Shown: piece after piece, positions 44,834 to 55,526 of the stretch | How positions within the stretch are numbered: the stretch's first letter is position 1 | How the letters are laid out: every line of letters starts with the position of its first letter | Notes under the pieces: generated by a model | The model's input: only the letters and a program-made list of their open reading frames with translations | The model's database searches: none | What the model was told of the DNA's origin: nothing | NCBI RefSeq assembly: GCF_003812745.1 | Contig: NZ_CP033831.1 | Span: forward strand, 4,340,001-4,404,000 | Direction: 5' to 3' | Origin: Serratia sp. FDAARGOS_506 | GTDB lineage: Bacteria > Pseudomonadota > Gammaproteobacteria > Enterobacterales > Enterobacteriaceae | DNA length: 64,000 bases | Position numbers and translations under genes: made by a program

Positions 44834-45242
44834 TCCTAAGCAACCGTCTGGCGAAGGAAAGGAATCCGTGGACGATCTGTGGGCTGATGCGTTTAACGAG
44901 CAGCAGTCGACCGAGAAATCCGGCGCGAGCACCGAAGGGGTGTTCAAGTCGCTGGAAGCTCAGGATGCGCTCGGCAGCCTGCAGGATATCGACCTGATCC
45001 TGGATATTCCGGTCAAGCTGACCGTGGAATTGGGTCGTACCAAGATGACCATCAAAGAGCTGCTGCGCCTGTCGCAAGGCTCGGTGGTGGCGTTGGACGG
45101 CCTGGCCGGCGAGCCGTTGGACATCCTGATCAACGGTTACCTGATCGCACAAGGTGAAGTGGTGGTGGTGGCCGACAAGTTCGGCGTGCGCATCACCGAC
45201 ATCATCACCCCGTCCGAACGCATGCGTCGACTGAGCCGCTGA
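44826..45242 (+). CDS. fliN: Flagellar motor switch protein FliN
   Basis: C-ring base protein of 138 residues (E. coli 137). The first 50 residues are polar and variable; the SpoA domain covers about 60-130 ([64 protein letters not shown]). The chosen ATG, 8 bases inside fliM, has GAGGAACA before it; a longer in-frame start lacks it. Its stop overlaps the fliO ATG. Confidence 0.97.
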   Translation: MSDPKQPSGEGKESVDDLWADAFNEQQSTEKSGASTEGVFKSLEAQDALGSLQDIDLILDIPVKLTVELGRTKMTIKELLRLSQGSVVALDGLAGEPLDILINGYLIAQGEVVVVADKFGVRITDIITPSERMRRLSR

Positions 45243-45646
45243 TGACCGTCGCGGCGCCCGTTACCGTCCAAAGCACCCAACAACCCGCCGCGCCGGCCTT
45301 GCCGGCCGGTTCGGTGTTGATGCAGGTCAGCAGCGCACTCGGCGGTATTCTGCTGCTGATCCTGCTGGCCGGTTGGCTGTTTCGCCGGCTGGGCTTCGCC
45401 CCGCAGGCGCGCAACAACAAGCTGCTCAACCTGCGCGCCAGTTGCCAGGTTGGCCAGCGCGAGCGCGTGGTGGTGGTGGAAGTCGACGATACCTTGCTGG
45501 TATTGGGCGTCACCGCCCAGCAGATCACTCCGCTGCACACCCTGCCCGCCCCGCCGAAAGACGAGGGTGCGGCCGATGCGGCGGCGCCGGCGGACTTCCG
45601 CCAACTGATGCAAAAAGTTCTGAAACGCCCGGAAAAATCGGCATGA
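45242..45646 (+). CDS. fliO: Flagellar export gate protein FliO
   Basis: Small membrane protein of 134 residues that helps assemble FliP into the gate. One span lies at about 27-45 ([22 protein letters not shown]), followed by a cytosolic FliO domain ([30 protein letters not shown]). Starts on the fliN stop and ends by overlapping the fliP ATG (ATGA). Confidence 0.92.
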   Translation: MTVAAPVTVQSTQQPAAPALPAGSVLMQVSSALGGILLLILLAGWLFRRLGFAPQARNNKLLNLRASCQVGQRERVVVVEVDDTLLVLGVTAQQITPLHTLPAPPKDEGAADAAAPADFRQLMQKVLKRPEKSA

Positions 45647-46404
45647 CCTCGACTCTTCATACCCTCGTCCGCCGTCCGGCGGTTTGGCTCCCTGCCGCCC
45701 TGCTGTTCATCAGCCCGGCGGCTTTGGCTCAACTGCCGGGGCTGATCAGTCAGCCGCTGGCCAACGGCGGCCAAAGCTGGTCGCTGCCGGTGCAGACGCT
45801 GGTGCTGTTGACCTCGCTGACCTTCCTGCCTGCCATGCTGCTGATGATGACCAGTTTCACCCGTATCATCATCGTGCTTGGGCTGCTGCGCAACGCGCTG
45901 GGCACGCCGTCGGCGCCGCCGAACCAGGTGATGCTCGGGCTGGCATTGTTCCTGACCTTCTTTATCATGTCGCCGGTGTTCGACAAGGTCTATCAGGACG
46001 CCTACCTGCCGTTCAGCCAGGACAAGATCGGGCTGGAGGTCGCGCTGGATAAAGGCGCGCAGCCGCTGCGCGAATTTATGCTGCGCCAAACGCGCGAAAC
46101 CGATTTGGCGCTGTACGCCAGATTGGCCAATCAACCGCCGATCGCCGGCCCGGAAGCGGTGCCGATGCGCATCCTGCTGCCCGCCTACGTCACCAGCGAA
46201 CTGAAAACCGCCTTCCAGATCGGCTTTACGGTGTTCATTCCGTTCCTGATTATCGACCTGGTGGTCGCCAGCGTGCTGATGGCGCTGGGGATGATGATGG
46301 TGCCGCCGGCCACCATCTCGCTGCCGTTCAAGCTGATGCTGTTCGTGCTGGTCGATGGCTGGCAGCTGCTGCTCGGCTCGCTGGCGCAGAGCTTCTATTC
46401 GTAA
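45643..46404 (+). CDS. fliP: Flagellar export gate protein FliP
   Basis: Gate subunit of 253 residues (E. coli 245), cleaved signal peptide (about 1-29, ending AALAQ) and four membrane spans. Family motifs: [19 protein letters not shown] near 66 and [16 protein letters not shown] near 104, and the C-terminal [33 protein letters not shown]. It forms the secretion pore with FliQ and FliR. Its start overlaps the fliO stop; a longer open frame upstream is not the gene. Confidence 0.97.
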   Translation: MTSTLHTLVRRPAVWLPAALLFISPAALAQLPGLISQPLANGGQSWSLPVQTLVLLTSLTFLPAMLLMMTSFTRIIIVLGLLRNALGTPSAPPNQVMLGLALFLTFFIMSPVFDKVYQDAYLPFSQDKIGLEVALDKGAQPLREFMLRQTRETDLALYARLANQPPIAGPEAVPMRILLPAYVTSELKTAFQIGFTVFIPFLIIDLVVASVLMALGMMMVPPATISLPFKLMLFVLVDGWQLLLGSLAQSFYS

Positions 46405-46425
46405 CCCCCGATCGGAGAACGCGAG

Positions 46426-46695
46426 ATGACACCTGAATCGGTTATGGCGCTCGGCACCGAAGCGATGAAAGTGGCGCTGGCGCTGGCCGCCCCGCTGCTG
46501 CTGGCGGCGCTGATCAGCGGCCTGGTGGTCAGCCTGCTGCAGGCCGCCACCCAGATCAACGAAATGACGCTGTCGTTCATCCCCAAAATTCTGGCGGTGG
46601 TGGCCACCATCATCATCGCCGGCCCCTGGATGTTGAACTTGCTGCTGGACTACATGCGCACCCTGTTCAGCAACCTGCCTACCCTGATCGGCTAA
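46426..46695 (+). CDS. fliQ: Flagellar export gate protein FliQ
   Basis: Gate subunit of 89 residues (E. coli 89) with two spans forming a hairpin ([38 protein letters not shown], then [19 protein letters not shown]). CGGAGAACGCGAG precedes the ATG. Fourth-to-last in fliLMNOPQR. Confidence 0.97.
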   Translation: MTPESVMALGTEAMKVALALAAPLLLAALISGLVVSLLQAATQINEMTLSFIPKILAVVATIIIAGPWMLNLLLDYMRTLFSNLPTLIG

Positions 46696-46697
46696 CC

Positions 46698-47480
46698 GTG
46701 CTCACTTTCGACAGCGCCCAGCTCACCGTCTGGCTCAGTCACTATTTTTGGCCGCTGCTGCGTATTCTGGCGCTGATAAGCACCGCGCCGATATTCAGCG
46801 AAAAGCAAATCAGCAAAAAGGTCAAAATCGGCCTTGGCGGGCTGATCGTCATCCTGATTGCGCCGACGCTGCCCGCCAGCAATATCCCGATCTTCTCCGC
46901 CGCCGGCCTGTGGCTGGCGATTCAACAGATTCTGATCGGCGTAGCGCTGGGATTGACCATGCAGTTCGCCTTCGCGGCGGTGCGCCTGGCGGGCGAAGTG
47001 ATCGGCATGCAGATGGGCCTGTCGTTCGCCACCTTCTTCGATCCCAGCGGCGGCCCGAACATGCCGGTGCTGGCGCGCCTGCTCAACCTGTTGGCGATGC
47101 TGCTGTTCCTCAGCTTCGACGGCCATCTGTGGCTGATTTCGCTGCTGGCGGACAGCTTCCACACCCTGCCTATCCAAACGCAGCCGCTGAACGGCAACGG
47201 CTTCCTGGTGCTGACCCAGGTCGGATCGCTGATCTTCATCAACGGCATGATGCTGGCGCTGCCGCTGATCTGCCTGCTGCTGACGCTGAACATGGCGCTC
47301 GGCTTGCTTAACCGCATGACGCCGCAGCTGTCGGTCTTCGTGATCGGCTTCCCGGTTACCATGACCTTCGGCATCATGACGCTCGGCATGATGATGCCGA
47401 TGCTGGCGCCGTTCTGTGAGCACCTGTTCGGTGAAATCTTCGACCGGCTGGCGGCGGTGATCGGCGGCATGACCTTCTAA
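46698..47480 (+). CDS. fliR: Flagellar export gate protein FliR
   Basis: Gate subunit of 260 residues (E. coli 261) with six spans, close to the family: [21 protein letters not shown] near 16, [36 protein letters not shown] near 95-130, and [17 protein letters not shown] near 210. The start is GTG, 2 bases after the fliQ stop. Ends fliLMNOPQR; I see no clear terminator after it. Confidence 0.96.
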   Translation: MLTFDSAQLTVWLSHYFWPLLRILALISTAPIFSEKQISKKVKIGLGGLIVILIAPTLPASNIPIFSAAGLWLAIQQILIGVALGLTMQFAFAAVRLAGEVIGMQMGLSFATFFDPSGGPNMPVLARLLNLLAMLLFLSFDGHLWLISLLADSFHTLPIQTQPLNGNGFLVLTQVGSLIFINGMMLALPLICLLLTLNMALGLLNRMTPQLSVFVIGFPVTMTFGIMTLGMMMPMLAPFCEHLFGEIFDRLAAVIGGMTF

Positions 47481-47834
47481 GCCTCTGCGCCGCCCCTTCC
47501 TCCCCTTTTCCGCCTAAGACAAAATGGCAATAAAAACGCTTTCTTGGGACAAAAGCCTGAGAAACGTCTTTTATCCGGATTAAGGTTCAAATGTCTCCGG
47601 CGGCTTGAATAAATAAAACCCCGACCTAGAATAGACCCGGCAACAAAGAATATCGCCTGCATCACCTTCATCTTCCACGGCGATAAAATACGTTTATTCC
47701 GAGTAAAAAATTAAAATAACGCAGTCACGCATTGCTCAATGCGCGACAGATGACTGACACCTTGAATAAATGCGTCCGACGCCCGCCGGCTGCAGGGCGC
47801 AGCATTGACCTTTGCTAACTACAGGAGCGAGATC
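47481..47834. other. Intergenic region after fliR
   Basis: 354 bases without a gene. A weak hairpin (CGCATT / AATGCG) occurs near 47727-47742. In E. coli this place is followed by rcsA and dsrA; neither is seen here. The region holds whatever promoter drives the 44-residue frame downstream. Confidence 0.5.
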
Positions 47835-47969
47835 ATGATTAAAGCGAAAAGCAACCGCAAGGCACGCCGGTTATTCGGTTTGACCCACTGGAAAAGCAAC
47901 AAATTTAGAGTTTCTTTTACCGAGACGGCCGATGGCGGAAAATGGAAAGTAGTGAAGAAAAAGAAATAA
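47835..47969 (+). CDS. Candidate small, strongly basic protein, 44 aa
   Basis: Frame of 44 residues preceded 7 bases upstream by AGGAG, a near-perfect ribosome-binding site. The peptide is very basic (KAKSNRKARRLFGLTHWKSN, then FRVSFTETADGG, then WKVVKKKK) with no signal peptide or membrane span; it could bind nucleic acid or a ribosome-like partner, which is inference. It lies between fliR and flgL and reads away from flgL. I know no family for it. Good ribosome-binding site and codon use are the main support. Confidence 0.6.
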   Translation: MIKAKSNRKARRLFGLTHWKSNKFRVSFTETADGGKWKVVKKKK

Positions 47970-48084
47970 TACCGCTATTCATCACCAGGGAAATAATATC
48001 CCTTCACGATTTTTCCGCCGGTGAGTTCAATCATGCCGTTGTGCATTAAATGCTGGCGACAATCTTATTATTTCTTTCTTGATG

Positions 48085-48133
48085 AAAAAAAGGCGCGTCA
48101 CTCAGTCAGTAGTGGGAGAACGAGTGACGCGCC
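48085..48133 (-). terminator. Rho-independent terminator of flgKL
   Basis: GGCGCGTCACTC (48092-48103) and GAGTGACGCGCC (48122-48133), perfect 12-bp stem with an 18-base loop, followed on the minus strand by T7. It lies about 110 bases past the flgL stop. Confidence 0.85.
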
Positions 48134-48242
48134 AAACGAGTGCGCCCGGTTTCAAGAAGCCTCCCTCCCCGCGGGGCGGAGAGGACGTTTTCTAAGCGCA
48201 CTAAAGGGAAACCCGTCGCGGTCAGGCAACGGGGTATTGCTC

Positions 48243-49202
48243 TTAACGATTCATCTGGAACAGCGACATGCCCTGCATATCGCTGAAGGTTTTATAAGAC
48301 GCCTGCAGCGCCGCCTGCTGCATGAAGTAAGACGAGATAGACTCGGCCAGGTCGGCATCCGTCAACGCACTCATCTGGACCTGGTTGGTCATATCGCGCT
48401 CTTTACCGATACTGTCCAGCTGGTCCATCTCTTGCAACTGGCTGCCCAGCTCGGCGCGCACGCTCAACACGTTGTTGTAGGAGTTGTCCAAACCGCGGTT
48501 GGCTTTCGCCAGCGCGTCATTCACCTGCTGCTTGGTGGCCTCATCGGCATCCCGCAGCGGCGTTTTCAACGCGTTCAGCGCGATATCGATGCTCTCAAAC
48601 ACGTTGCTGACCGGGGCACTGCCGTCCGGCTCGGGCTTGGGATTGCTGGTCAACGACATGAACACCGCGTTGCCGGTATGACCGATGGTCATGGTGCGGT
48701 TGGCATCCACTTTCTGCTGAACCGTCTTGTCGCCGCCCTGATAGCTGACGGTGCCGCCGTTATCGACGAACGGCGCCTTGTCGTTCACATATCCGCCGAA
48801 CATATAGCGGCCGTTGCCGTCGGTGCTGTTGGCCTGGTTCAGCAGCTGATCTTTCAGCCCCTGCAGTTGAGTGGCCAACGACTGGCGGTCGTTATCGCTT
48901 TCGGTGCCACCGGCGCTGACGACCAGTGCCTTCATGTCGGCGATGGTAGAGGTTGCGCCGGCCAATACCGTCTCTTCCATCGACACGCTCTGACGAGCGA
49001 AAGTGCGCGCCAGCGTGTACTGGCTGTTTTCCGCCTGCGACTGCGACAACATCACCGCACGCGACGCCGCCAGCGGATCGTCAGACGGGTTGATCACCCG
49101 CTTGCCGGAGGAAAGCTGCTCGGCGGCCTTCATAAACAGCGACTGATTGCCCGTGATGCCGTTCATGTTCTGTTGGTACATCATGCTGGTGCTCATGCGC
49201 AT
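48243..49202 (-). CDS. flgL: Hook-filament junction protein FlgL (HAP3)
   Basis: Secreted junction protein of 319 residues (E. coli 317) between hook and filament. The N-terminal D0 helix MRMSTSMMYQQNMNGITGNQSL and C-terminal DADLAESISSYFMQQAALQASYKTFSDMQGMSLFQMNR are flagellin-like. FlgN is its chaperone. It follows flgK by 59 bases containing a strong hairpin (49227-49250). Confidence 0.96.
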   Translation of the reverse strand: MRMSTSMMYQQNMNGITGNQSLFMKAAEQLSSGKRVINPSDDPLAASRAVMLSQSQAENSQYTLARTFARQSVSMEETVLAGATSTIADMKALVVSAGGTESDNDRQSLATQLQGLKDQLLNQANSTDGNGRYMFGGYVNDKAPFVDNGGTVSYQGGDKTVQQKVDANRTMTIGHTGNAVFMSLTSNPKPEPDGSAPVSNVFESIDIALNALKTPLRDADEATKQQVNDALAKANRGLDNSYNNVLSVRAELGSQLQEMDQLDSIGKERDMTNQVQMSALTDADLAESISSYFMQQAALQASYKTFSDMQGMSLFQMNR

Positions 49203-49226
49203 GCTGTGGGTTCCTTACTCTGAGCG

Positions 49227-49250
49227 ACCGGCGCCGTTATCGGCGCCGGT
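49227..49250 (-). repeat. Intercistronic hairpin between flgK and flgL
   Basis: ACCGGCGCCG (49227-49236) and CGGCGCCGGT (49241-49250): perfect 10-bp GC-rich stem with a 4-base loop. No T run, so it is not a standard terminator; it may set the flgK:flgL ratio or shield the transcript. Confidence 0.7.
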
Positions 49251-49261
49251 TAACAATGAAA

Positions 49262-50911
49262 TCAACGAATATTCAGCAGCGCGTCGAACAGCGAGCTGGC
49301 GGTCTGAATCACCTGCGCGTTGGCCATGTAGTACTGCTGGAAACGCAGCAGTTCGCCGTACTCTTCGTCAAGGTTGACGCCGGACATCGACTGCTGTTGC
49401 GCGCCCAGCTGCGTCACGATCTTGGCCTGCGACGTGGCGATGGCTTTGGCGGCAGCGGTCTGGTTACCGACGCCGCTGACGATGCCGGCGTAAGCGCCGC
49501 TCAGGGTCGCCTTGCCGTCCACCAGGTTTTTGGTCTGCAGATCCAGCAGCTTCTTGGCGTTTTCGTTATCGCCGCGGCCGCTGTCATCTTTACCGGCGGC
49601 AGCTATCTTGGACGAATCGGTGATGGCCACCTTCAGATTGCCCGCCACGTCGCTGACCGGCTTCACGGTGAAACTGTCTTTAGCCTGCGCATTGCCGTCG
49701 ATGCTCACTTCCAGACCATCGAAGTTCAGCGTCGGTTTGCCGTCGGCGCTGGTACCTGGCGTGGCGTTGACTTTCACGTTGTCCGGCAGACGGCTGACCT
49801 GCCAGTTGCTGCCGTCGAACTCGACGCGATAATCGTTAGCCTTCACCTTGCCGGTATCGGTGTAAGAAACCGACAGCGACGCATCGCCGGTGTTGCGGGT
49901 GTTATCCACCACCCGGCCACCGCTGAAGCTGAAGAAGTCGCCGCCTGCGTCGCCGTTCAGGTCGAAACCGGCGCGATGCTGCTGGTTAAAGCTGTCCGCC
50001 ATCGCCAGCGCTAACTGGCCGAGCTGATTGCGCACGCCGTCCAGCGTCTCGCTGCGGAATTTCAGCACGCCGCTCAGTGTGCCGCTGGTGATCTGGCCTT
50101 CCGGCACTTCGCTGGCGCCATTGCCGCGGTTATAACCGATGGTCAGCCGGGAAGGATCGCTACTGGAAGGCATCGCCTCCACCTGATAGGTGTTGCTGCC
50201 TTGCACCAGGGTCAAACCGTTAGCGAAGGAGACGGTATAAGCGTCGCCGTCCTGCTGCGTAACCTGCACGCCCACCAGTTGGTTCAGCTCGGTGACCAAC
50301 TGATCGCGCTGATCCAGCAACGCATTCGGTTCGCCGCCGGCGCTGCCGCGCAAACGGGTGATTTCGTCGTTCAGCTTGGCGATCTGTTGGCCGTAGCTGT
50401 TGATCTGCTGCGCCGTATCGCTGATCTGCTGATTGACGCCGTTGTCCATGTCGCGCAGGAATTTGTCGGTGTTGTTGAACTGGTTCACCAGGCCGTTGGC
50501 CTTGCCCAACACCGTCTGGCGTGCGGCATCGTCACCGGCGTTGCTCACCAGGTTCTGCAGGTTGGTGAAGAAATCCTGCATGTTGGTCGACAGCGGGTTG
50601 GTTTTGCTCGCCAACAGGTTGTCGATCTGCGAAATCTTCTCGTAATAGGCGTTTTGCGCCCCGAACGAGCTCTGTGCGCCGCGCAACTGGTTGGTGATGA
50701 ACTGATTGTACTCGCGGTTGACGCTGGTGACGGTCACGCCGTTGCCGATAAAGCCGCTCATGGTGGCCATGCCGCCGTTCTGCGCCAGGATAGCGGTCTG
50801 GCGGTTATAGCCTGCCACGTTGTAGTTGGAGATGTTGTTGCTGACGGTACTGAGCGCCACCTGAGCCGCATTCAGCCCGCTCATCGCGGTATTGATTAAG
50901 CTATTGGACAT
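49262..50911 (-). CDS. flgK: Hook-filament junction protein FlgK (HAP1)
   Basis: Secreted junction protein of 549 residues (E. coli 547). The N-terminal flagellar rod motif SLINTAMSGLNAAQVALSTVSNNISNYNVAGYNRQ and the C-terminal GVNLDEEYGELLRFQQYYMANAQVIQTASSLFDALLNIR match the family. A sigma-28 promoter lies 82 bases upstream, so flgKL is class III as well as downstream of the flgB operon. Confidence 0.97.
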   Translation of the reverse strand: MSNSLINTAMSGLNAAQVALSTVSNNISNYNVAGYNRQTAILAQNGGMATMSGFIGNGVTVTSVNREYNQFITNQLRGAQSSFGAQNAYYEKISQIDNLLASKTNPLSTNMQDFFTNLQNLVSNAGDDAARQTVLGKANGLVNQFNNTDKFLRDMDNGVNQQISDTAQQINSYGQQIAKLNDEITRLRGSAGGEPNALLDQRDQLVTELNQLVGVQVTQQDGDAYTVSFANGLTLVQGSNTYQVEAMPSSSDPSRLTIGYNRGNGASEVPEGQITSGTLSGVLKFRSETLDGVRNQLGQLALAMADSFNQQHRAGFDLNGDAGGDFFSFSGGRVVDNTRNTGDASLSVSYTDTGKVKANDYRVEFDGSNWQVSRLPDNVKVNATPGTSADGKPTLNFDGLEVSIDGNAQAKDSFTVKPVSDVAGNLKVAITDSSKIAAAGKDDSGRGDNENAKKLLDLQTKNLVDGKATLSGAYAGIVSGVGNQTAAAKAIATSQAKIVTQLGAQQQSMSGVNLDEEYGELLRFQQYYMANAQVIQTASSLFDALLNIR

Positions 50912-50992
50912 CGGAATTCCTTATGCTGCGGCGCCGGTGGCCCACAGGGTTCTTAATTGAGCTGCTGAGCCTGTTCGCTCAGCCTGTCTCGG

Positions 50993-51019
50993 TTATCGGC
51001 AAAAATGAGAAGAACTTGA
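50993..51019 (-). promoter_or_regulatory. Sigma-28 promoter of flgKL
   Basis: On the minus strand TCAAGTTC, 11 bases, GCCGATAA: perfect -10, two mismatches in the -35. It ends about 80 bases before flgK. Confidence 0.85.
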
Positions 51020-51021
51020 GG

Positions 51022-51068
51022 AAAAAAAGCGGCAATGCGGTCAGCATCCAGCTAGCCTTCATTGCCGC
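51022..51068 (-). terminator. Rho-independent terminator of flgBCDEFGHIJ
   Basis: GCGGCAATG (51029-51037) and CATTGCCGC (51060-51068) with a 22-base loop, followed on the minus strand by T7. It lies right between flgJ and the flgK promoter. Confidence 0.85.
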
Positions 51069-51117
51069 CTGTCCCCTCAATAATTGGCGTCGCAGCGGCG
51101 TCAAGAATGACGGGGAT

Positions 51118-52062
51118 TTAGAACAAATCTTTCAGATCGTGGGTGTAAGCTTTGACCGCCTGTTCCCCCGCGTTCTTCATCTGTTGAATTACGCTGACCA
51201 GTTTGCTGGCGTACTGCGGGTCTGTGGCATACCCGGCGCGTTGCAGCGCATGCGCCGCCTGCTCCGGGCTGCGCGCGGCGGCCACGTCGGCGTAGCGCGG
51301 GTTATTGGTCAACAACTTGACATAATCGGCGATCGCTTCGACGTACGAGCCGTAGACGCGGAACTTCGCCTTCACCTTCTTCGCCGCACCCTGTTCGAAC
51401 TCGGTGGTGGTGATCTCCGTCACCGGCCCGTTCCAGCTGCCGCCGGCCTTGATGCCAAACAGGTTGTAGCTCGGCGTGCCGTCTGAGGTCGGGATCTCGC
51501 GCTGCCCCCAGCCGGACTCCAGCGCCGCCTGCGCGACGATCAGCTGATGCGGAATGCCGCTCTGCTGGCTGGCGACTTTCGCCGGTATCGACAGGCGGGC
51601 GACAAAGTTGCCGTTGTTGAGCGACAGCGGCGCGGCGGCCGGCGGCGCTTTCGGCATCGCGCGGCGCACCATCTGCTCCAGCGCCTGGTTCGGCAGCGTT
51701 TGCAGCACCTCGTTGTCCAGCGCCATCGGCGACAGGCCCGCCGTTTCGCTCGGCACCGTATTGGCGTTGCTCATCTGCTTGACCATCATGTCGGCCAGCC
51801 CCAGCCCTTTTTGCGACATCTGCTGGGCGATTTGCTGGTCGTACATCGAGGTATAGAGCCGCGTTTGATCGCTGCTCAATACCCCATCCTGCGGCAAGGC
51901 AGAACGCATGCTTTTCAGCATCATCTGCACGAACATGCCTTCCACCTGCTGGGCCACCTGCTTGAGGTTGCCCTGCGGGTCGGCCGCCGCATCGCGCTTC
52001 AGGCCGTTCAGCGCCTGGGCGTCATAGGCCGCGCCCGACATCGCCATCAGATCGCCGGCCAT
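51118..52062 (-). CDS. flgJ: FlgJ, rod assembly protein and peptidoglycan hydrolase
   Basis: Periplasmic bifunctional protein of 314 residues (E. coli 313). The N-terminal rod-capping domain (about 1-120) includes QVEGMFVQMMLKSMRSALP; the C-terminal glucosaminidase-type domain (about 155-310) includes the active-site Glu in AALESGWGQREIP. It opens a hole in peptidoglycan for the rod. Its ATG overlaps the flgI stop by one base. Confidence 0.97.
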   Translation of the reverse strand: MAGDLMAMSGAAYDAQALNGLKRDAAADPQGNLKQVAQQVEGMFVQMMLKSMRSALPQDGVLSSDQTRLYTSMYDQQIAQQMSQKGLGLADMMVKQMSNANTVPSETAGLSPMALDNEVLQTLPNQALEQMVRRAMPKAPPAAAPLSLNNGNFVARLSIPAKVASQQSGIPHQLIVAQAALESGWGQREIPTSDGTPSYNLFGIKAGGSWNGPVTEITTTEFEQGAAKKVKAKFRVYGSYVEAIADYVKLLTNNPRYADVAAARSPEQAAHALQRAGYATDPQYASKLVSVIQQMKNAGEQAVKAYTHDLKDLF

Positions 52063-53162
52063 CAGATGATTTCCAGCTTGGCGCGCAGGCAGCCGGCGCT
52101 CTGCATCGCCTGCAGGATCGACATCAGATCGATCGGCGTAGCGCCCAGCGCATTCAGCGCGCGGATCACATTGTTCAGGTTGGCGCTGGCGTTCACCTTC
52201 TGCAGCGACCCACCCTGCTGTTGCACCGAGATCTGGGTGTTTGGCGTCACCACCGTCTGGCCACCGCCGAACGGCGTCGTCGGTTGGCTGACGGTATTCT
52301 GTCTATCGACCACCACCGACAGGTTGCCCTGGGCTACGGCGCAAGAATCGAGGATCACATCGCGGTTCATCACCACCGAACCGGTGCGCGAGTTGATGAT
52401 CACTTTGGCGTCCATCGCCCCGACGTTGACGGTGATGTTTTGAATTTCCGCCAGGAAACGCACCTGAGAGCTGTTCCCCTGCGGCACCAGCACCTGAATC
52501 GTGCGGGCATCGAGCGGCGTCGCGGTGCCGCCGCCGCGTTGGCGGTTGATGGCGTCGCTGATCTGCTGCGCCAGCGTGAAGTCTTCGTCGTTCAGCTGCA
52601 GGTTGAGAACGCCACCGCTGCCGAAGGTGGTCGGCAACTCACGCTCGATGGTGGCGCCATTGCTGATGCGCCCGCCCGCCAGCTGGTTGACTTGCACGCT
52701 GCTGCCGCCGGCCGCCGCACCCGCACCGCCTACCAGCACGTTGCCCTGCGCCAGCGCATAAACCTGGTTATCCACACCTTTGAGCGGCGTCATCAGCAAG
52801 GTGCCGCCACGCAGGCTCTTGGCGTTGCCCATCGAAGAAACCACCACGTCGATATTCTGCCCGGCGCGCGAGAACGGCGGCAATTTGGCGGTCACCATCA
52901 CCGCCGCCACGTTTTTCAGCTGCATATTGGTGCCCGGCGGCACGGTGATGCCCAGCTGCGACAGCATGTTGCTCAGACTCTGGGTGGTAAACGGCGTCTG
53001 CATGGTCTGGTCACCGGAGCCGTCCAGCCCCACCACCAGGCCGTAGCCGATCAGGGCGTTGTCTCGCACGCCCTGCACCGTCACCAGATCGCGGATGCGC
53101 TCCGCCGCCGCCGGCATGCACACCAGCCCGACGCACAGCGCGATAAACCATTTTTTCAGCAT
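52062..53162 (-). CDS. flgI: Flagellar P-ring protein FlgI
   Basis: Periplasmic P-ring subunit of 366 residues (E. coli 365). Signal peptide at 1-20 (ending MPAAA), then [32 protein letters not shown], then [19 protein letters not shown]. It forms the bushing in peptidoglycan. Stops on the flgJ start; 10 bases after flgH. Confidence 0.97.
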   Translation of the reverse strand: MLKKWFIALCVGLVCMPAAAERIRDLVTVQGVRDNALIGYGLVVGLDGSGDQTMQTPFTTQSLSNMLSQLGITVPPGTNMQLKNVAAVMVTAKLPPFSRAGQNIDVVVSSMGNAKSLRGGTLLMTPLKGVDNQVYALAQGNVLVGGAGAAAGGSSVQVNQLAGGRISNGATIERELPTTFGSGGVLNLQLNDEDFTLAQQISDAINRQRGGGTATPLDARTIQVLVPQGNSSQVRFLAEIQNITVNVGAMDAKVIINSRTGSVVMNRDVILDSCAVAQGNLSVVVDRQNTVSQPTTPFGGGQTVVTPNTQISVQQQGGSLQKVNASANLNNVIRALNALGATPIDLMSILQAMQSAGCLRAKLEII

Positions 53163-53172
53163 CAGTCAATCC

Positions 53173-53892
53173 TTAGAACGGTGAAACATTTAAGAAGAAG
53201 CGCTGCAGCCAGCCCATGGTCTGCGCTTCGTTGATATAGCCATTGCCGACGTATTCGATACGCGCGTCCGCCACCTGGGTCGAAGTGACCGAGTTGTTGC
53301 CGCTGATGGTGCGCGGGTTAACGACGCCGGAGAAACGGATGAATTCGGTGCCCTGGTTGATGGCAATCTGCTTTTCCCCCACCACGTGCAGGTTGCCGTT
53401 GGCCAGTACCTGGTTGACCGTCACCGTAATGGTGCCGTTGAAGGTGTTGTTGGCGTTGGCGCCGCCCTTGCCGCCGAAGGTACTGTCGCCGGAAATGTCC
53501 ATATCGGCGCGCGCATTGCCCAACAGGCCATCGAGATAACGCGGCGAGGTGGCGACGCCGAACTTGCTGGCGCCGTTGCGGCTGGCGTTGGCGGAGGAGC
53601 TTTTGCTGGCGCTGACGTTTTCCTGCAGCACGATGGTCAGGGTGTCGCCGACGTTGCGCGGACGGCGGTCTTCGAACAGCGGCTGGTAGCCGTAGTTCAT
53701 CGGCTGCACCGTCTGGAAGATCGAGCCGTTCGGCATCGGCGCGCTGGCCGGCGCGGGCTGCGCCGTGGTCGCGCCGTCCACCAGCGGTTTGTGCGGGATG
53801 TAGGCGCAGCCGCTCAGCGTCAGCATCACCATTCCCGCCAGCCAGCGTTGTCCCTGCCGCGGCAGGATTGCCATCGAATATGTGGTTACCAC
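53173..53892 (-). CDS. flgH: Flagellar L-ring lipoprotein FlgH
   Basis: Outer-membrane L-ring lipoprotein of 239 residues. The lipobox LSGC ends near residue 29, followed by [13 protein letters not shown]. The family block [42 protein letters not shown] lies near 65-105. The chosen start is GTG with AAGGCG upstream; an internal ATG (53874) gives 233 residues, close to E. coli's 232, and cannot be excluded. Confidence 0.95.
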   Translation of the reverse strand: MVTTYSMAILPRQGQRWLAGMVMLTLSGCAYIPHKPLVDGATTAQPAPASAPMPNGSIFQTVQPMNYGYQPLFEDRRPRNVGDTLTIVLQENVSASKSSSANASRNGASKFGVATSPRYLDGLLGNARADMDISGDSTFGGKGGANANNTFNGTITVTVNQVLANGNLHVVGEKQIAINQGTEFIRFSGVVNPRTISGNNSVTSTQVADARIEYVGNGYINEAQTMGWLQRFFLNVSPF

Positions 53893-53957
53893 GGGTATCG
53901 CCTTTGTTTCACGAATGAGAATGACGGAGGCGGCATGCCGCCCCCGTCAATGACAGA

Positions 53958-54743
<786 letters not shown>

Positions 54744-54758
54744 TTATTTCCTTGCTGC

Positions 54759-55514
54759 TTAGCTCACCGAGAGCAGTGAGTTGGCACGCTGTTCGTTTTC
54801 ATCCACGCTGTGGATGACCTTCATTTGCATTTCAAAACGACGGGCGTTGGCGATCATGTCGACCATGGTTTCCATCGGCTTGACGTTGCTGCCCTCCAGC
54901 ACGCCAGGCATCACCCGCACCTGCGGATCGTTTTGCAACTGATTGCCGCGTTGCTGTTGAGTTTCCGGCGTCAGGCGGAACAGCCCATCGTCACCGCGCA
55001 TCACCTCGCGCGCATCGGCTTTCACCAGCTTCAGGCGGCCGATCTGCGCGATAGTGTTTGGCGGATCGCCGGCGTTCAGCGCCGAAATGGTGCCGTCGGC
55101 CGCGATGGTGATCTCCGCCGACGGCGGCACCTCGATCGGGCCGCCGTCGCCCATCACCGGCAATCCCTGCACCGTCAACTGTCCGGTGGAGGAAATCTGA
55201 ATGTTGCCGTTGCGGGTATAGGCTTCACCGCCACCCGGCAGGCTCACCGCCAGGAAGCCGTCCTGCTGCAGCGCCACGTCCAACGGGCGCGCCGTATAGT
55301 TCAGCGCTCCCTGGCTCATGTCGGCGCCCGGCGTCGACGCGGTCACCAACGTGCGCGTCGCCAGACTCGGCCCGTCGACCGGCACTGCGCGCAATGCGGC
55401 GAGCTGGGCGCGAAAGCCCGGCGTCGACGCATTGGCCAGGTTGTTGGCGGTGATGGACTGCTGTTCCAGCGTTTGGCGCGCCGCGCCCATCGCGGTATAA
55501 ATCGCGTGATCCAT
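54759..55514 (-). CDS. flgF: Flagellar proximal rod protein FlgF
   Basis: Proximal rod protein of 251 residues (E. coli 251). It has the FlgF start MDHAIYTAMGAARQTLEQQSITANNLANASTPGFRAQLAAL and the C-terminal EGSNVKPMETMVDMIANARRFEMQMKVIHSVDENEQRANSLL. 12 bases after flgE. Confidence 0.97.
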   Translation of the reverse strand: MDHAIYTAMGAARQTLEQQSITANNLANASTPGFRAQLAALRAVPVDGPSLATRTLVTASTPGADMSQGALNYTARPLDVALQQDGFLAVSLPGGGEAYTRNGNIQISSTGQLTVQGLPVMGDGGPIEVPPSAEITIAADGTISALNAGDPPNTIAQIGRLKLVKADAREVMRGDDGLFRLTPETQQQRGNQLQNDPQVRVMPGVLEGSNVKPMETMVDMIANARRFEMQMKVIHSVDENEQRANSLLSVS

Positions 55515-55526
55515 AACTCGGCCCTA

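Noticed and set aside
47580-47600. GGTTCAAATGTC as a tRNA T-loop
   Set aside because: No acceptor, anticodon or D stem could be folded around it.
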